From Metabacillus niabensis (GTDB lineage Bacteria; Bacillota; Bacilli; Bacillales; Bacillaceae), in contig NZ_CADEPK010000011.1 of the NCBI RefSeq assembly GCF_902829255.1, positions 1 through 64,000 of the forward strand: a stretch of DNA of 64,000 bases, read 5' to 3'. This document shows, piece after piece, positions 1 to 7,586 of this stretch. Position numbers and translations under genes: made by a program. Numbering within the stretch: position 1 is the first letter of the stretch; each line of letters opens with the position of its first letter. The notes under the pieces are model-generated. The model saw nothing but the letters and a program-made list of their open reading frames with translations. It was not told the DNA's origin and did not search any database.

Positions 1-102
1 CCGCTAATCTTTGGGAGCAAGCTCCCTCAGATCCGCTCGACTTGCATGTATTAGGCACGCCGCCAGCGTTCGTCCTGAGCCAGGATCAAACTCTCCAATA
101 AA
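1..102 (-). rRNA. rrs: 16S ribosomal RNA, 5' end (partial)
   Basis: Read on the minus strand, this is the conserved start of bacterial 16S rRNA: GAGAGTTTGATCCTGGCTC, then the universal segment ending in AATACATGCAAGTCG and the variable V1 helix. The gene runs off the left edge, so only about 100 nt are present. The mature 5' end is placed near base 102 by similarity to Bacillus 16S, which begins TTTAT-GGAGAG. It is the first gene of an rRNA operon transcribed leftwards from the tandem promoters at 233-372. Confidence 0.97.
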
Positions 103-187
103 GTGTTTGACTTGCTCATTGTGTACTTAATAGTACGATTTGTTGTTAATCGAAATTAACGTTGGCACGCTTGGTTTTGTTTAGTTT

Positions 188-197
188 TCAAAGAACA
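188..197 (-). promoter_or_regulatory. rRNA operon boxA antitermination site
   Basis: On the minus strand the leader between the promoters and 16S contains TGTTCTTTGA followed by AAACT. This is the classical Bacillus rrn boxA, bound by NusB/NusE to make rRNA transcription resistant to termination. Its place about 90 nt upstream of 16S is typical. Confidence 0.8.
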
Positions 198-232
198 TTC
201 AATGTCGTTTCTTTCAGTGAAGCGACTTTCTT

Positions 233-261
233 AATATAACATTTCTCGTTTTCTCTGTCAA
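233..261 (-). promoter_or_regulatory. rrn promoter P2 (sigma-A)
   Basis: Minus strand: TTGACA (256-261), a 17-nt spacer, then TATATT (233-238). This is a near-consensus housekeeping promoter about 130 nt upstream of 16S, and the inner member of a tandem pair, as usual for Bacillus rRNA operons. Confidence 0.88.
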
Positions 262-343
262 CACTTTTTTTAAAAAGTTTTTTTGAGAGAGAAAATTGAG
301 ATGATGGCCGCCGTTTTGTTAATCTGTAACAGCGACGTCTACA

Positions 344-372
344 AATATATCATCTTCAATTATTCACGTCAA
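344..372 (-). promoter_or_regulatory. rrn promoter P1 (sigma-A)
   Basis: Minus strand: TTGACG (367-372), a 17-nt spacer, then TATATT (344-349). It is the outer rRNA promoter. Its -35 hexamer overlaps the last bases of the co-oriented ygxA gene, so transcription leaving ygxA runs straight into the rRNA operon. Confidence 0.82.
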
Positions 373-1244
373 CACTTTTTTCCAATAAAATATGCTCGAT
401 GAAAAATCCCTTTCCCTTTCGTTTCAATTCTTTTCGTTGAAATGTACTTTCTTTCAACTAAAAATTCTAAAATAATGCTTAAATCAACCGAATAATACTT
501 AAGTTCTGGATGGTGATACAATTCATTATAAAACCACGATTCCTTTTCAGACATGATTGATATAATATGAGCAGCACCAATCTCTGTTTTTGAATGAATA
601 AGAAAATCACTAGCTAAAAATAAAAGCTCTAATCTTTTTTCTAATGTTTCATCACTTTCTACTAGTTCCTTATATAGCTTATAAATTTGTGGCTCAATAT
701 GCTTAACCTGATTCCACACTGTTACCTCGGGATAAAACCCACGATCAATCACTTCTAATCGCGCTAAATGGTGTAATGCATGAACAATATGATTGTATGC
801 ATCAAGTAGCTGATTTGACTCAAAAAAGGCTTTTCCTTCAATATATCTTCGAATTAGTTTTCCATATTCAATTCCTATTTTTAATTTACGCTCTGCAAAA
901 GGAAAGGTTTTAATGCGTTCAATAAGTTTGACTAAATATTCATTTCGATCAAAAAGAACTCGTCCATTTAATATCCATTCGACTATTCGTCGATTTGTCC
1001 CAAGTAAGATAGCCTCCTGTAAATCTTCTTTCGTCATAACTGTTAAAGATGCTTTTTTATCTTCAAATTCATAATGCTTAATTAATGTTGTTGCATCTGA
1101 GTCATTCACAACAACGAGTAAAACAGCATCTAAATTATCTGTTATAGGTGATGTTTGATTCCGCTTTTCAATCATAATGATCGCTAATGTATCGGAATGA
1201 CTAGCCCGTTCCTGATAAATAGGACGGAGAATATTTTCCATCAT
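369..1244 (-). CDS. ygxA: YgxA-like nucleotidyltransferase-like protein
   Basis: A 291-residue protein matching Bacillus YgxA by order (rrn-ygxA-ygzB-perR) and by character. The first 100 or so residues look like a nucleotidyltransferase-type alpha/beta fold (DAVLLVVVNDSD); the rest is helical and rich in charged residues, like substrate-binding helices of that superfamily. No signal peptide or membrane segment is visible. The start follows GGAGGA with two adjacent ATG codons (1244 or 1241). The role is not established. It sits directly upstream of the rRNA operon on the same strand, and its stop overlaps the P1 -35 box. Identity is well supported by synteny; enzymatic activity is only inferred. 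Confidence 0.85.
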   Translation of the reverse strand: MMENILRPIYQERASHSDTLAIIMIEKRNQTSPITDNLDAVLLVVVNDSDATTLIKHYEFEDKKASLTVMTKEDLQEAILLGTNRRIVEWILNGRVLFDRNEYLVKLIERIKTFPFAERKLKIGIEYGKLIRRYIEGKAFFESNQLLDAYNHIVHALHHLARLEVIDRGFYPEVTVWNQVKHIEPQIYKLYKELVESDETLEKRLELLFLASDFLIHSKTEIGAAHIISIMSEKESWFYNELYHHPELKYYSVDLSIILEFLVERKYISTKRIETKGKGIFHRAYFIGKKC

Positions 1245-1467
1245 TATTTTATTCCTCCAATATAAGGACTTTATTAATTACTTCTACATATAAAAGGCAA
1301 ATCCCTTTTCAAAAATAGCACGAGGAAAATTATAAAATAATCTATATCGTTTAACAAATAAAAGTTTGCTAAGATTTTTCTTTTCTATAACATGATGCAT
1401 TTCATTTGATTAATCATGTCACTCTTAAACAACCTGTGCTATATTTTAAACAAGGAGGTTTACGATT

Positions 1468-1824
1468 ATGGCTCGTAAATATACTAGTAAAATTAATAAG
1501 ATACGTACTTTTGCACTTAGTTTAGTTTTTGTCGGGTTTATCATTATGTATTTAGGTATCTTTTTCCGAACAAACATTTGGATTATGACGATTTTCATGC
1601 TGCTAGGGATGTTATCGATTATCGCTAGTACTGTTGTTTACTTCTGGATCGGAATGCTATCAACAAGAGCCGTTCAGGTAATTTGTCCAACCTGCGAAAA
1701 ACCAACGAAAATACTCGGTCGAGTCGATATGTGCATGCACTGCAAAGAACCACTCACATTAGATAAAGAACTAGAAGGTAAAGAATTCGACGAAAATTAT
1801 AACCGTAAAAATATAAAAGTGTAA
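1468..1824 (+). CDS. ygzB: YgzB family membrane protein with zinc-ribbon tail
   Basis: A 118-residue protein with two strong membrane segments (about residues 13-33 and 38-62), then a cytoplasmic C-terminal zinc ribbon made of two Cys-x2-Cys pairs (CPTCEKP and CMHCKEP, about 74-92). This is the UPF0295/DUF2614 family represented by B. subtilis YgzB. A perfect AAGGAGG lies 9 nt before the ATG. The gene sits between ygxA and perR, as in B. subtilis, but is transcribed divergently from ygxA and convergently with perR. Function is unknown. Confidence 0.88.
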   Translation: MARKYTSKINKIRTFALSLVFVGFIIMYLGIFFRTNIWIMTIFMLLGMLSIIASTVVYFWIGMLSTRAVQVICPTCEKPTKILGRVDMCMHCKEPLTLDKELEGKEFDENYNRKNIKV

Positions 1825-1828
1825 TTTC

Positions 1829-1937
1829 GAAAAGCGGAAGCGCCTTGTTCAGCCCCGACTAGCATAAGACGCAAAAGAAATGAAGGTGTTCTTTACCTTC
1901 AATTCTTTTGCGTCTTGTGACCTCCGAGGGCTATGCT
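1829..1937. repeat. Dispersed GCGGAAGCGCC-type repeat with long hairpin
   Basis: After ygzB lies AAAGCGGAAGCGCCTTG, then a near-perfect 22-bp inverted repeat (arms 1866-1887 and 1895-1916, loop GTTCTTT), then CCTCCGAGGGCT. This has the form of intergenic repeats I recall from many Bacillaceae genomes. A shortened relative sits at 20978-21030. The hairpin could also end or protect the ygzB transcript. Confidence 0.65.
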
Positions 1938-1980
1938 TATCCTCAAAACTATGTACAAAACTACCTCTTCAAAAAAAGAC

Positions 1981-2026
1981 GAGGCCTCTATATAGGAATA
2001 CTCCCATAATAAGAAGCCTCTTTTTT
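1981..2026 (+). terminator. Possible terminator after ygzB
   Basis: A GAGGC/GCCTC stem with a large loop is followed by TTTTTT on the plus strand. The stem is short, so this is only a moderate candidate for ending ygzB transcription ahead of the convergent perR. Confidence 0.45.
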
Positions 2027-2035
2027 CGTTCTCTA

Positions 2036-2072
2036 CACAAAAAAACAAGCGCAGAATTGGTCCTGAGCTTGT
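2036..2072 (-). terminator. perR terminator
   Basis: Immediately after the perR stop, on the minus strand, GACAAGC pairs with GCTTGT, followed by a run of seven T (the A-run at 2036-2044 on the plus strand). This is a standard intrinsic terminator. Confidence 0.75.
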
Positions 2073-2073
2073 C

Positions 2074-2511
2074 TTAATGCGTTTCCTTTTTATCGCATTC
2101 AGCGCATTTACCGTAAATCTCCATACGATGGTGACTTACTTTAAAGCCTGTTACATGAGCCGCTAACGCCTCAACTTCATCTAGTCCTGGATAGTGAAAG
2201 TCTACAATTTTACCACAGCTTTCACATATACAGTGATAATGATCTGACGTTACAAAGTCAAATCGACTTGATGCATCGCCATACGTTAATTCCTTTACAA
2301 GTCCAACCTCACGAAATACCCTTAAGTTATTGTACACAGTTGCAACACTCATATTAGGGAATTTTCCTTCTAACGCTTTATATATATCATCAGCTGTAGG
2401 GTGTGTCATGGAACCAACTAAGAATTCAAGTATAGCATGACGCTGAGGTGTGATACGTACTCCAGTTTGTTTTAAAGCATCTAAAGCATCCTTCAATTGA
2501 TGTTCAGACAT
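2074..2511 (-). CDS. perR: Peroxide-responsive Fur-family repressor PerR
   Basis: A 145-residue Fur-family metalloregulator that senses hydrogen peroxide by metal-catalysed oxidation of its regulatory-site histidines. The residues expected for PerR are all present at the B. subtilis positions: regulatory metal ligands H37, D85, H91, H93 and D104, and the structural zinc cysteines C96, C99, C136 and C139. D104 (rather than Glu) is typical of PerR as opposed to Fur. The winged helix occupies about residues 10-80 and the dimerisation domain 85-140. The gene has its own promoter with a Per box (2547-2561), implying autorepression, and ends at its own terminator. Bcp, a typical oxidative-defence enzyme, is encoded nearby. 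Confidence 0.97.
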   Translation of the reverse strand: MSEHQLKDALDALKQTGVRITPQRHAILEFLVGSMTHPTADDIYKALEGKFPNMSVATVYNNLRVFREVGLVKELTYGDASSRFDFVTSDHYHCICESCGKIVDFHYPGLDEVEALAAHVTGFKVSHHRMEIYGKCAECDKKETH

Positions 2512-2546
2512 CCGCCATGCACCTCACTTCAATAAATATTATTACT

Positions 2547-2561
2547 TTATAATGTTTATAA
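2547..2561. promoter_or_regulatory. Per box (PerR operator) upstream of perR
   Basis: TTATAATGTTTATAA matches the Per-box consensus TTATAATnATTATAA at 14 of 15 positions (the N counted as a match). It lies 36 bp upstream of the perR start and just downstream of a likely promoter (TTGACA at 2588-2593 and TACACT at 2564-2569 on the minus strand, 18-nt spacer), as expected for negative autoregulation. Confidence 0.85.
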
Positions 2562-2640
2562 TTAGTGTACATTGTGACAAATAGTTTTGTCAAACCTCAA
2601 TATATAGGATATTGTTTACTTTTTACCTTCTGTTATGCTT

Positions 2641-3594
2641 TTAATATCGTTTTCTCAAATCAATGATGTTCCGCATCATTGATAATTCACCATTTCTAAA
2701 CCTTTCAAGGTTGTCCTCGAAGATTGGCATGACTCTCGGAAGGTAGTTTTTGGTAATGCCAGATAAATGTGGTGTGATCGTCACATTTTCCATATCCCAA
2801 AATGGATGGTGCTCATCGAGAGGTTCATGCTCGAATACATCTAATACAGCATGGCTAATTAGCCCTTCATCTAAAACCTTTAATAAGTCCTTTTCATTGA
2901 CGACATCACCACGGCCGATATTAATAAAGACTGCCTCTCGCTTCATTTCTTTAAAAAGTTCATAGTTTAGTAGGCCTTTCGTTTGCTCTGTGCTTGGTAA
3001 AACAGAGATAACAAAATCCGCTTCTTTAATCGTTTCTTCCAGCTCTTTATATGTGTACATTTCCTGAAAGTATTCGACAGGTCTGCCATCCTGGTTCATC
3101 CCTAACACCTTCATACTAAACGCCTGAGTAAGCTTTGCTGTTTCCTGTCCGATTGCTCCTGCACCTAGTATATAGACTGTTTTCCCGTATAATTCCATCA
3201 TTCTTACCGTTCTGTCCCATTTATGAGCTTTTTCATTTTCAATGAGCGCCTTCGATTGACGTGAAACCTGGAGCATCATGGCTAAGCAATACTCTGCCAT
3301 CGGAATCGCATGTACCCCTTTTGAATTCGTAACGAGAATCCCTCTTTTTTCAATTTCATCAAATGGAAGCTTTTCAATTCCGGCTGATCCGACCATAATC
3401 CATTTCAGTTTTGTTGCAGCCTGTATATGGCTAGCTGTTAAGTCCTCTCCATACGTAAACAAAATATCTGCCTCAGCTAAAATATCCAGTGCTTCATCTA
3501 TTTTTTTATCATGGTAAAATGTCACTGTCGGAAATTTGCTCTCAATTTGCTGTTTCAGTACAGTCGGGAGCTTCACTGTAGATAATATGTTCAT
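2641..3594 (-). CDS. D-isomer-specific 2-hydroxyacid dehydrogenase
   Basis: A 317-residue NAD(P)-dependent dehydrogenase that would interconvert a 2-hydroxyacid and its 2-keto acid in the cytoplasm; the substrate is not readable from sequence. The Rossmann motif GAGAIGQETAKL lies near residue 143. The family catalytic triad is visible as Arg in NIGRGDVV, Glu in DVFEHEPL and His in ITPHLSG. Length is typical for the GhrA/GhrB/SerA-like group. GGAGGGTGAC precedes the ATG. It lies between perR and the M29 aminopeptidase, with a strong terminator upstream at 3635-3664, so it is probably transcribed on its own. It is an addition relative to the B. subtilis bcp-perR order. Confidence 0.88.
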   Translation of the reverse strand: MNILSTVKLPTVLKQQIESKFPTVTFYHDKKIDEALDILAEADILFTYGEDLTASHIQAATKLKWIMVGSAGIEKLPFDEIEKRGILVTNSKGVHAIPMAEYCLAMMLQVSRQSKALIENEKAHKWDRTVRMMELYGKTVYILGAGAIGQETAKLTQAFSMKVLGMNQDGRPVEYFQEMYTYKELEETIKEADFVISVLPSTEQTKGLLNYELFKEMKREAVFINIGRGDVVNEKDLLKVLDEGLISHAVLDVFEHEPLDEHHPFWDMENVTITPHLSGITKNYLPRVMPIFEDNLERFRNGELSMMRNIIDLRKRY

Positions 3595-3634
3595 AGGTTG
3601 TCACCCTCCATGCTCTATGTATTTTCTATATGGA

Positions 3635-3664
3635 TAAAAAAGAGTGCGGAACAATTTCCGCACT
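3635..3664 (-). terminator. Terminator downstream of the M29 aminopeptidase gene
   Basis: A 9-bp perfect stem, AGTGCGGAA/TTCCGCACT with a 4-nt loop (3643-3664), is followed on the minus strand by TTTTTT. Confidence 0.85.
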
Positions 3665-3761
3665 AGTCCGGCGCTAACATTTGAGGAGGTAATGCCTTCC
3701 CTATAAGATACGAAAATTCACCTAGTTTGTCTGGACGTTTGCCTTGCTTCGAAAAAATAGG

Positions 3762-4874
3762 CTACTTTCTAAGATTCTCTTGATTTAAACCTTTGAGATC
3801 TGCTAGAACGAATTCCCCATCTTTTCGGATTAGAACATCATCAAAATAAATTTCCCCACCCCCGTATTCTGGACGTTGAATCAGCACCATATCCCAATGG
3901 ATCGCTGATTTATTTCCATTATCTGCTTCCTCATATGCTTCGCCTGGTGTAAAGTGAAGACTGCCACATATTTTTTCATCAAATAATATATCGCCGATCG
4001 GTTCTTCAATATATGGATGAAAGCCAAGCGCAAACTCTCCGATAAATCTCGCTCCTTCATCCGTATCGAGAATTTCATTTAATTTGTTCGTATTATCTGC
4101 TGTTGCTTCAATGATTTTCCCATTTTCAAAAGTTAATTTAACATTTTTAAATGTTGTCCCATGATATGGACATGGTGTATTAAACAGAATCGTTCCGTTA
4201 ACAGAGTCCTTTATTGGTGCAGTAAATATTTCACCATCTGGAACATTTGCTTCACCAGTACAAGGAATCGCAGGAATATTCTTAATCGAAAATTGCAAAT
4301 CTGTACCAGGGCTTACGATTCGGACCTTGTCCGTTTTTTCCATCAGCTGCTTTAACGGGGAAACTGCTGCTGCCATTTTATCGTAATCAACCGTGCATAC
4401 CTTAAATAAGTAGTCTTCAAAGGCTCTAGTGCTCATCCCTGCTTTCTGCGCTAACCCCTTCGTAGGATAATTGAGAAGCACCCATTTACGGTTATTCACA
4501 TAAAACTCAGAGACTGGCTTCATAATTTCTCCACGTAAGCGATGCATTTCCTTTGGAACCTCGACCATTTCCGCATCATTTTCTTCCCCAATAATGATAA
4601 TCACCGCATCGACATCTTGATAAATCTGCATTTGCCATTGTGCTTGTGCCGTCAGTTGGTCACGCTTGTAATTTTTCGCTAAATGGAGATTGATTTCATC
4701 GTCAAATAAATCAACATATGGATAAGCCCCTAGCTCATATGCTTGATCAATAAGCTCTGTTATTAAAGGCTTCGTATTTAGATGACCCCTTATTAAAACC
4801 TTTTCTGCCTTTTTTATCTTTACTGAATGTGTAAGCAAGATCGTGGCTAGTTTCGTTATTCTCTCATCCCTCAT
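3762..4874 (-). CDS. M29 family metallo-aminopeptidase (AmpS/aminopeptidase T-like)
   Basis: A 370-residue cytoplasmic exopeptidase of the thermophilic aminopeptidase (M29) family, which uses two metal ions to remove N-terminal residues from peptides. Visible signatures are the glutamate-bearing GEANVPDGEIFTAP (about 222-235), GEFALG, and the C-terminal block SLHFTPGEAYEE...AIHWDMV carrying metal-ligand His, Glu and Asp. Length is slightly short of the usual ~400 residues. It is transcribed leftwards, 16 bp after bcp, so the two probably form a small operon ended by the terminator at 3635-3664. It is absent from this position in the B. subtilis block. Confidence 0.88.
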   Translation of the reverse strand: MRDERITKLATILLTHSVKIKKAEKVLIRGHLNTKPLITELIDQAYELGAYPYVDLFDDEINLHLAKNYKRDQLTAQAQWQMQIYQDVDAVIIIIGEENDAEMVEVPKEMHRLRGEIMKPVSEFYVNNRKWVLLNYPTKGLAQKAGMSTRAFEDYLFKVCTVDYDKMAAAVSPLKQLMEKTDKVRIVSPGTDLQFSIKNIPAIPCTGEANVPDGEIFTAPIKDSVNGTILFNTPCPYHGTTFKNVKLTFENGKIIEATADNTNKLNEILDTDEGARFIGEFALGFHPYIEEPIGDILFDEKICGSLHFTPGEAYEEADNGNKSAIHWDMVLIQRPEYGGGEIYFDDVLIRKDGEFVLADLKGLNQENLRK

Positions 4875-4890
4875 TTAGTCACCCGCTTAT

Positions 4891-5361
4891 TTAGTTTTGA
4901 ATATCTTTAATATATTGCAGCGCTTCTTCAACATGATCCTTTACTTTAACCTTTCGCCATTCCTTTACTACTTCCCCTTCAGGATTAATAATAAACGTCG
5001 ACCGTTCAATTCCCATATATTCTTTGCCGAAATTCTTTTTCAATGTCCAAACACCGAATTCCTCTGCTAATTTATGCTCATCATCAACAAGTAATTGAAA
5101 AGGAAGCTCATGTTTTTCCTTAAACTTCTGATGTTTATCCTGCGGGTCTGGGCTAACTCCGATAATAACGGCATTTAACTCTGAAAAGCTTTGATGCTGG
5201 TCTCTGAAATCACATGCCTCTGTCGTACAACCAGGTGTCATATCCTTTGGGTAAAAATATAAGACAATGTACTTTCCTTGATAATCGGTTAAGCTAACCT
5301 GCTCGCCATTGTCTGCTAATAGCTTCATATTAGGTACTTTGCTGCCTACTTCTATTGTCAT
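4891..5361 (-). CDS. bcp: Thioredoxin-dependent thiol peroxidase (peroxiredoxin Bcp/PrxQ)
   Basis: A 156-residue peroxiredoxin of the PrxQ/Bcp group that reduces hydroperoxides with thioredoxin as electron donor. The peroxidatic Cys45 sits in DMTPGCTTEAC and the resolving Cys50 follows, spaced Cys-x4-Cys as in atypical 2-Cys PrxQ enzymes. The start was set at 5361 rather than the longer upstream ATG (5421) because GGAGGA lies at the right distance and the protein then begins MTIEVGSKVPN like its relatives. It corresponds to B. subtilis YgaF, the neighbour of gsaB/hemL, although here about 11 kb of other genes separate the two. Confidence 0.94.
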   Translation of the reverse strand: MTIEVGSKVPNMKLLADNGEQVSLTDYQGKYIVLYFYPKDMTPGCTTEACDFRDQHQSFSELNAVIIGVSPDPQDKHQKFKEKHELPFQLLVDDEHKLAEEFGVWTLKKNFGKEYMGIERSTFIINPEGEVVKEWRKVKVKDHVEEALQYIKDIQN

Positions 5362-5427
5362 GTAAACTCCTCCTAAAAGATTGTCTAACTTAAGCGTATC
5401 CAACTTTTGCTCAACATACAACTAATT

Positions 5428-5832
5428 CTACTTATCTACCCCGATAAATGTTCGAGCGAGGAAAACTGCTGGTAGCACATAGCCAATTAACGCCTCAACA
5501 ACAGCTAACAGCCTGCCAATACCGATCGGAACAAGGTCGCCGTAGCCAACGGAAAACAAGGTAACAGCACTAAAATACATCGACATAATTAACTTTTCGA
5601 AATAGGTCCCTGCAACCGGAACATCTGACTCTGTTAAAACAGTTAAATTACTTTGCATACAAATTAAATAAATCATTCCAAAGCCAATTAGCAATGTAAT
5701 ATAAAGATAAGAAAAAATAAGAATTGTTTCAAAGGAAAAGAAATTTTTCTGAAAGCATGCTTCTACAACACTTTTAAAGCTCATAAAAATACAAATGGCG
5801 ATAAACAAGCAAAATATTATTTCCACAACCAT
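5428..5832 (-). CDS. Two-TM potassium channel subunit
   Basis: A 134-residue membrane protein with an N-terminal segment, a second hydrophobic stretch, a pore helix with the selectivity-filter sequence TLFSVGYGD (about 95-103), and a final membrane helix. This is the minimal pore module of the Ion_trans_2 potassium-channel family, with no visible RCK/TrkA-N regulatory domain. SVGYGD in place of TVGYGD is a common variant. The annotated ATG abuts GGGTGGG; a GTG two codons later (5826) has better Shine-Dalgarno spacing. It probably precedes bcp and the aminopeptidase in one leftward unit, separated by 66 bp. Confidence 0.85.
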   Translation of the reverse strand: MVVEIIFCLFIAICIFMSFKSVVEACFQKNFFSFETILIFSYLYITLLIGFGMIYLICMQSNLTVLTESDVPVAGTYFEKLIMSMYFSAVTLFSVGYGDLVPIGIGRLLAVVEALIGYVLPAVFLARTFIGVDK

Positions 5833-5983
5833 CCCACCCTACTTGAGCCTTCGCTTTGTACAAATATATACAAGCAGTTGTGATGATATTCAACTGAATC
5901 CTTCGTATCCTAAAAAAAGCAGGATAGCTAAACTAGAAAAGAGCAAGCTCCTTGTACAGTTCAGCCAAAGTTGGGTCAAGACG

Positions 5984-6012
5984 AAAAAACTCGCTACCTT
6001 AATCGTAGCGAG
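5984..6012 (-). terminator. Terminator of the yesM/yesN-like operon
   Basis: An 8-bp stem CTCGCTAC/GTAGCGAG (5990-6012) is followed on the minus strand by six T. A wider imperfect stem of GAGCAAGCTC type surrounds it. Confidence 0.85.
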
Positions 6013-6047
6013 CCTGCTCTTTCATAATATTTTATTTATATATAAGT

Positions 6048-7586
6048 TCAACTATAATCCTTTAATAAAAATCCCTCTTGATATTCCTTTGGAGAAATCC
6101 CCTCTAATTCCCTGAACACTTTTGTGAAACGCTTTGGGTTTTTGTATCCAACAATCGTTCCTACCTCAAATATTTTCAACTCTAGGTTTTTTAAGAGAAT
6201 CTTCGCTTGCTCGATCCGAATCTTTTTTAAATAGTCGACAAAATTCTGCCCTGTGTATACCTTAAACATATGGCTAAAATAAGAATAGTTAAGGGAAACA
6301 TAGTTTGATACGACAGCTAGATTTAAATCCTTATTGTAATTTTCATGAATATATTTTATTGCCTTCTCCATATATTTTTGCTCAGAATAGACTAGCTTAA
6401 GCTGTTTGTTATATTCATGTAATAGCAGGATGAGATTTTCAAGCTCATAGACATAGTCGTAAAACCTTTCAAAATGATAAATATCCCCGACCTTATCATA
6501 CCGTTTAAGGATTTCAATTGATTCTTCTCCAAGTCTCTTAAATGCTTCGTCAAGAATAATCCGATTGATCGCATCATGAAGAGCCTCCATGTATTTAAGC
6601 CCGTAGGCTGAAATAACGTCGATATTCAGCACTTCTAATAAGTGAATCCGAATTTCCTGATCACGATTCGTCCCAATCATATTCGAGATTTTCTTTAATT
6701 CATCAATTGGTGGTGGCTGAACATCTCCTATGAAGTGATTGCTTACCTCTTCAAACCAAATCATTGACCTTCCTGGTAAAATGAAATGACTTTTTAAAGA
6801 AAATATAGCTTGTTCATAGGCTGTTTTAATTTTCCTAATCGAATTCTCCTTTCCGCTAACACCAATTGAGACATTTCTTAATGGAAGATGGTTGATTAAT
6901 TCAGTAAACACTGAATCCTCTGTCGTTATCATCACAACATTTCCGTCTTTATCATGAAAACACAGAATGTTTTGCGGTGGTTCATTACAATAATTAGTAA
7001 GAATTCCTTTCACCCAAGAAGCCTGATCTTCAGCATCACTTTTCAAACATGTAAGTGCCCCAACATAATAACCATCTCCAAATAGAGCTATCGGTAGTCT
7101 CGCCGCAATCGCTTCGATTTCATCCTCAGAGATTTTCGGGTTTAAAAAAATATAGTTTAATTGATTTGACGTATATTCATCAAAGTCAAATTGGTTCTGC
7201 TTATCTGTGATTAGCTCATTTAAAACCTGATTCACTGTATTCTTTAACTCATCTCGATTAATCGGCTTAAGTAAATAATCCTTTACACGATATTTTATCG
7301 CTTCCTTTGCATATTCAAAATCATCATAACCACTAATCATCACAACCTCTGGCTTTCGATCCAATTTTTGAATTTCTTGTACAAGAGCTATGCCATCCAT
7401 AGTAGGCATTTTAATATCTGTAAACATAATATCAATCTGCTCATTTTTTAATAGCGTAAGAGCCTCTTCACCATTACTTGCTAGCATAAATGTAAAGGAT
7501 TCTGGAAATTCCCTCGATATCATCGCCCGAATTCCGAGACGAATATTTCTCTCATCATCAACAATTAATAGCTTATACATTTCCAT
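6048..7586 (-). CDS. YesN-type AraC-family response regulator
   Basis: A 512-residue response regulator. The N-terminal receiver domain (about 1-120) has the phospho-acceptor Asp in MFTDIKMPTMDG and the conserved Lys in YLLKPINRDE. A linker region of about 270 residues follows, then a C-terminal AraC-type double helix-turn-helix (about 405-505) ending ISPKEYQEGF. This YesN architecture is paired with YesM-type kinases in Bacillus and usually activates an adjacent carbohydrate ABC importer. It overlaps the kinase gene by 14 bp, so the two are translationally coupled. The likely target is the importer operon at 9745-13391. Confidence 0.93.
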   Translation of the reverse strand: MEMYKLLIVDDERNIRLGIRAMISREFPESFTFMLASNGEEALTLLKNEQIDIMFTDIKMPTMDGIALVQEIQKLDRKPEVVMISGYDDFEYAKEAIKYRVKDYLLKPINRDELKNTVNQVLNELITDKQNQFDFDEYTSNQLNYIFLNPKISEDEIEAIAARLPIALFGDGYYVGALTCLKSDAEDQASWVKGILTNYCNEPPQNILCFHDKDGNVVMITTEDSVFTELINHLPLRNVSIGVSGKENSIRKIKTAYEQAIFSLKSHFILPGRSMIWFEEVSNHFIGDVQPPPIDELKKISNMIGTNRDQEIRIHLLEVLNIDVISAYGLKYMEALHDAINRIILDEAFKRLGEESIEILKRYDKVGDIYHFERFYDYVYELENLILLLHEYNKQLKLVYSEQKYMEKAIKYIHENYNKDLNLAVVSNYVSLNYSYFSHMFKVYTGQNFVDYLKKIRIEQAKILLKNLELKIFEVGTIVGYKNPKRFTKVFRELEGISPKEYQEGFLLKDYS

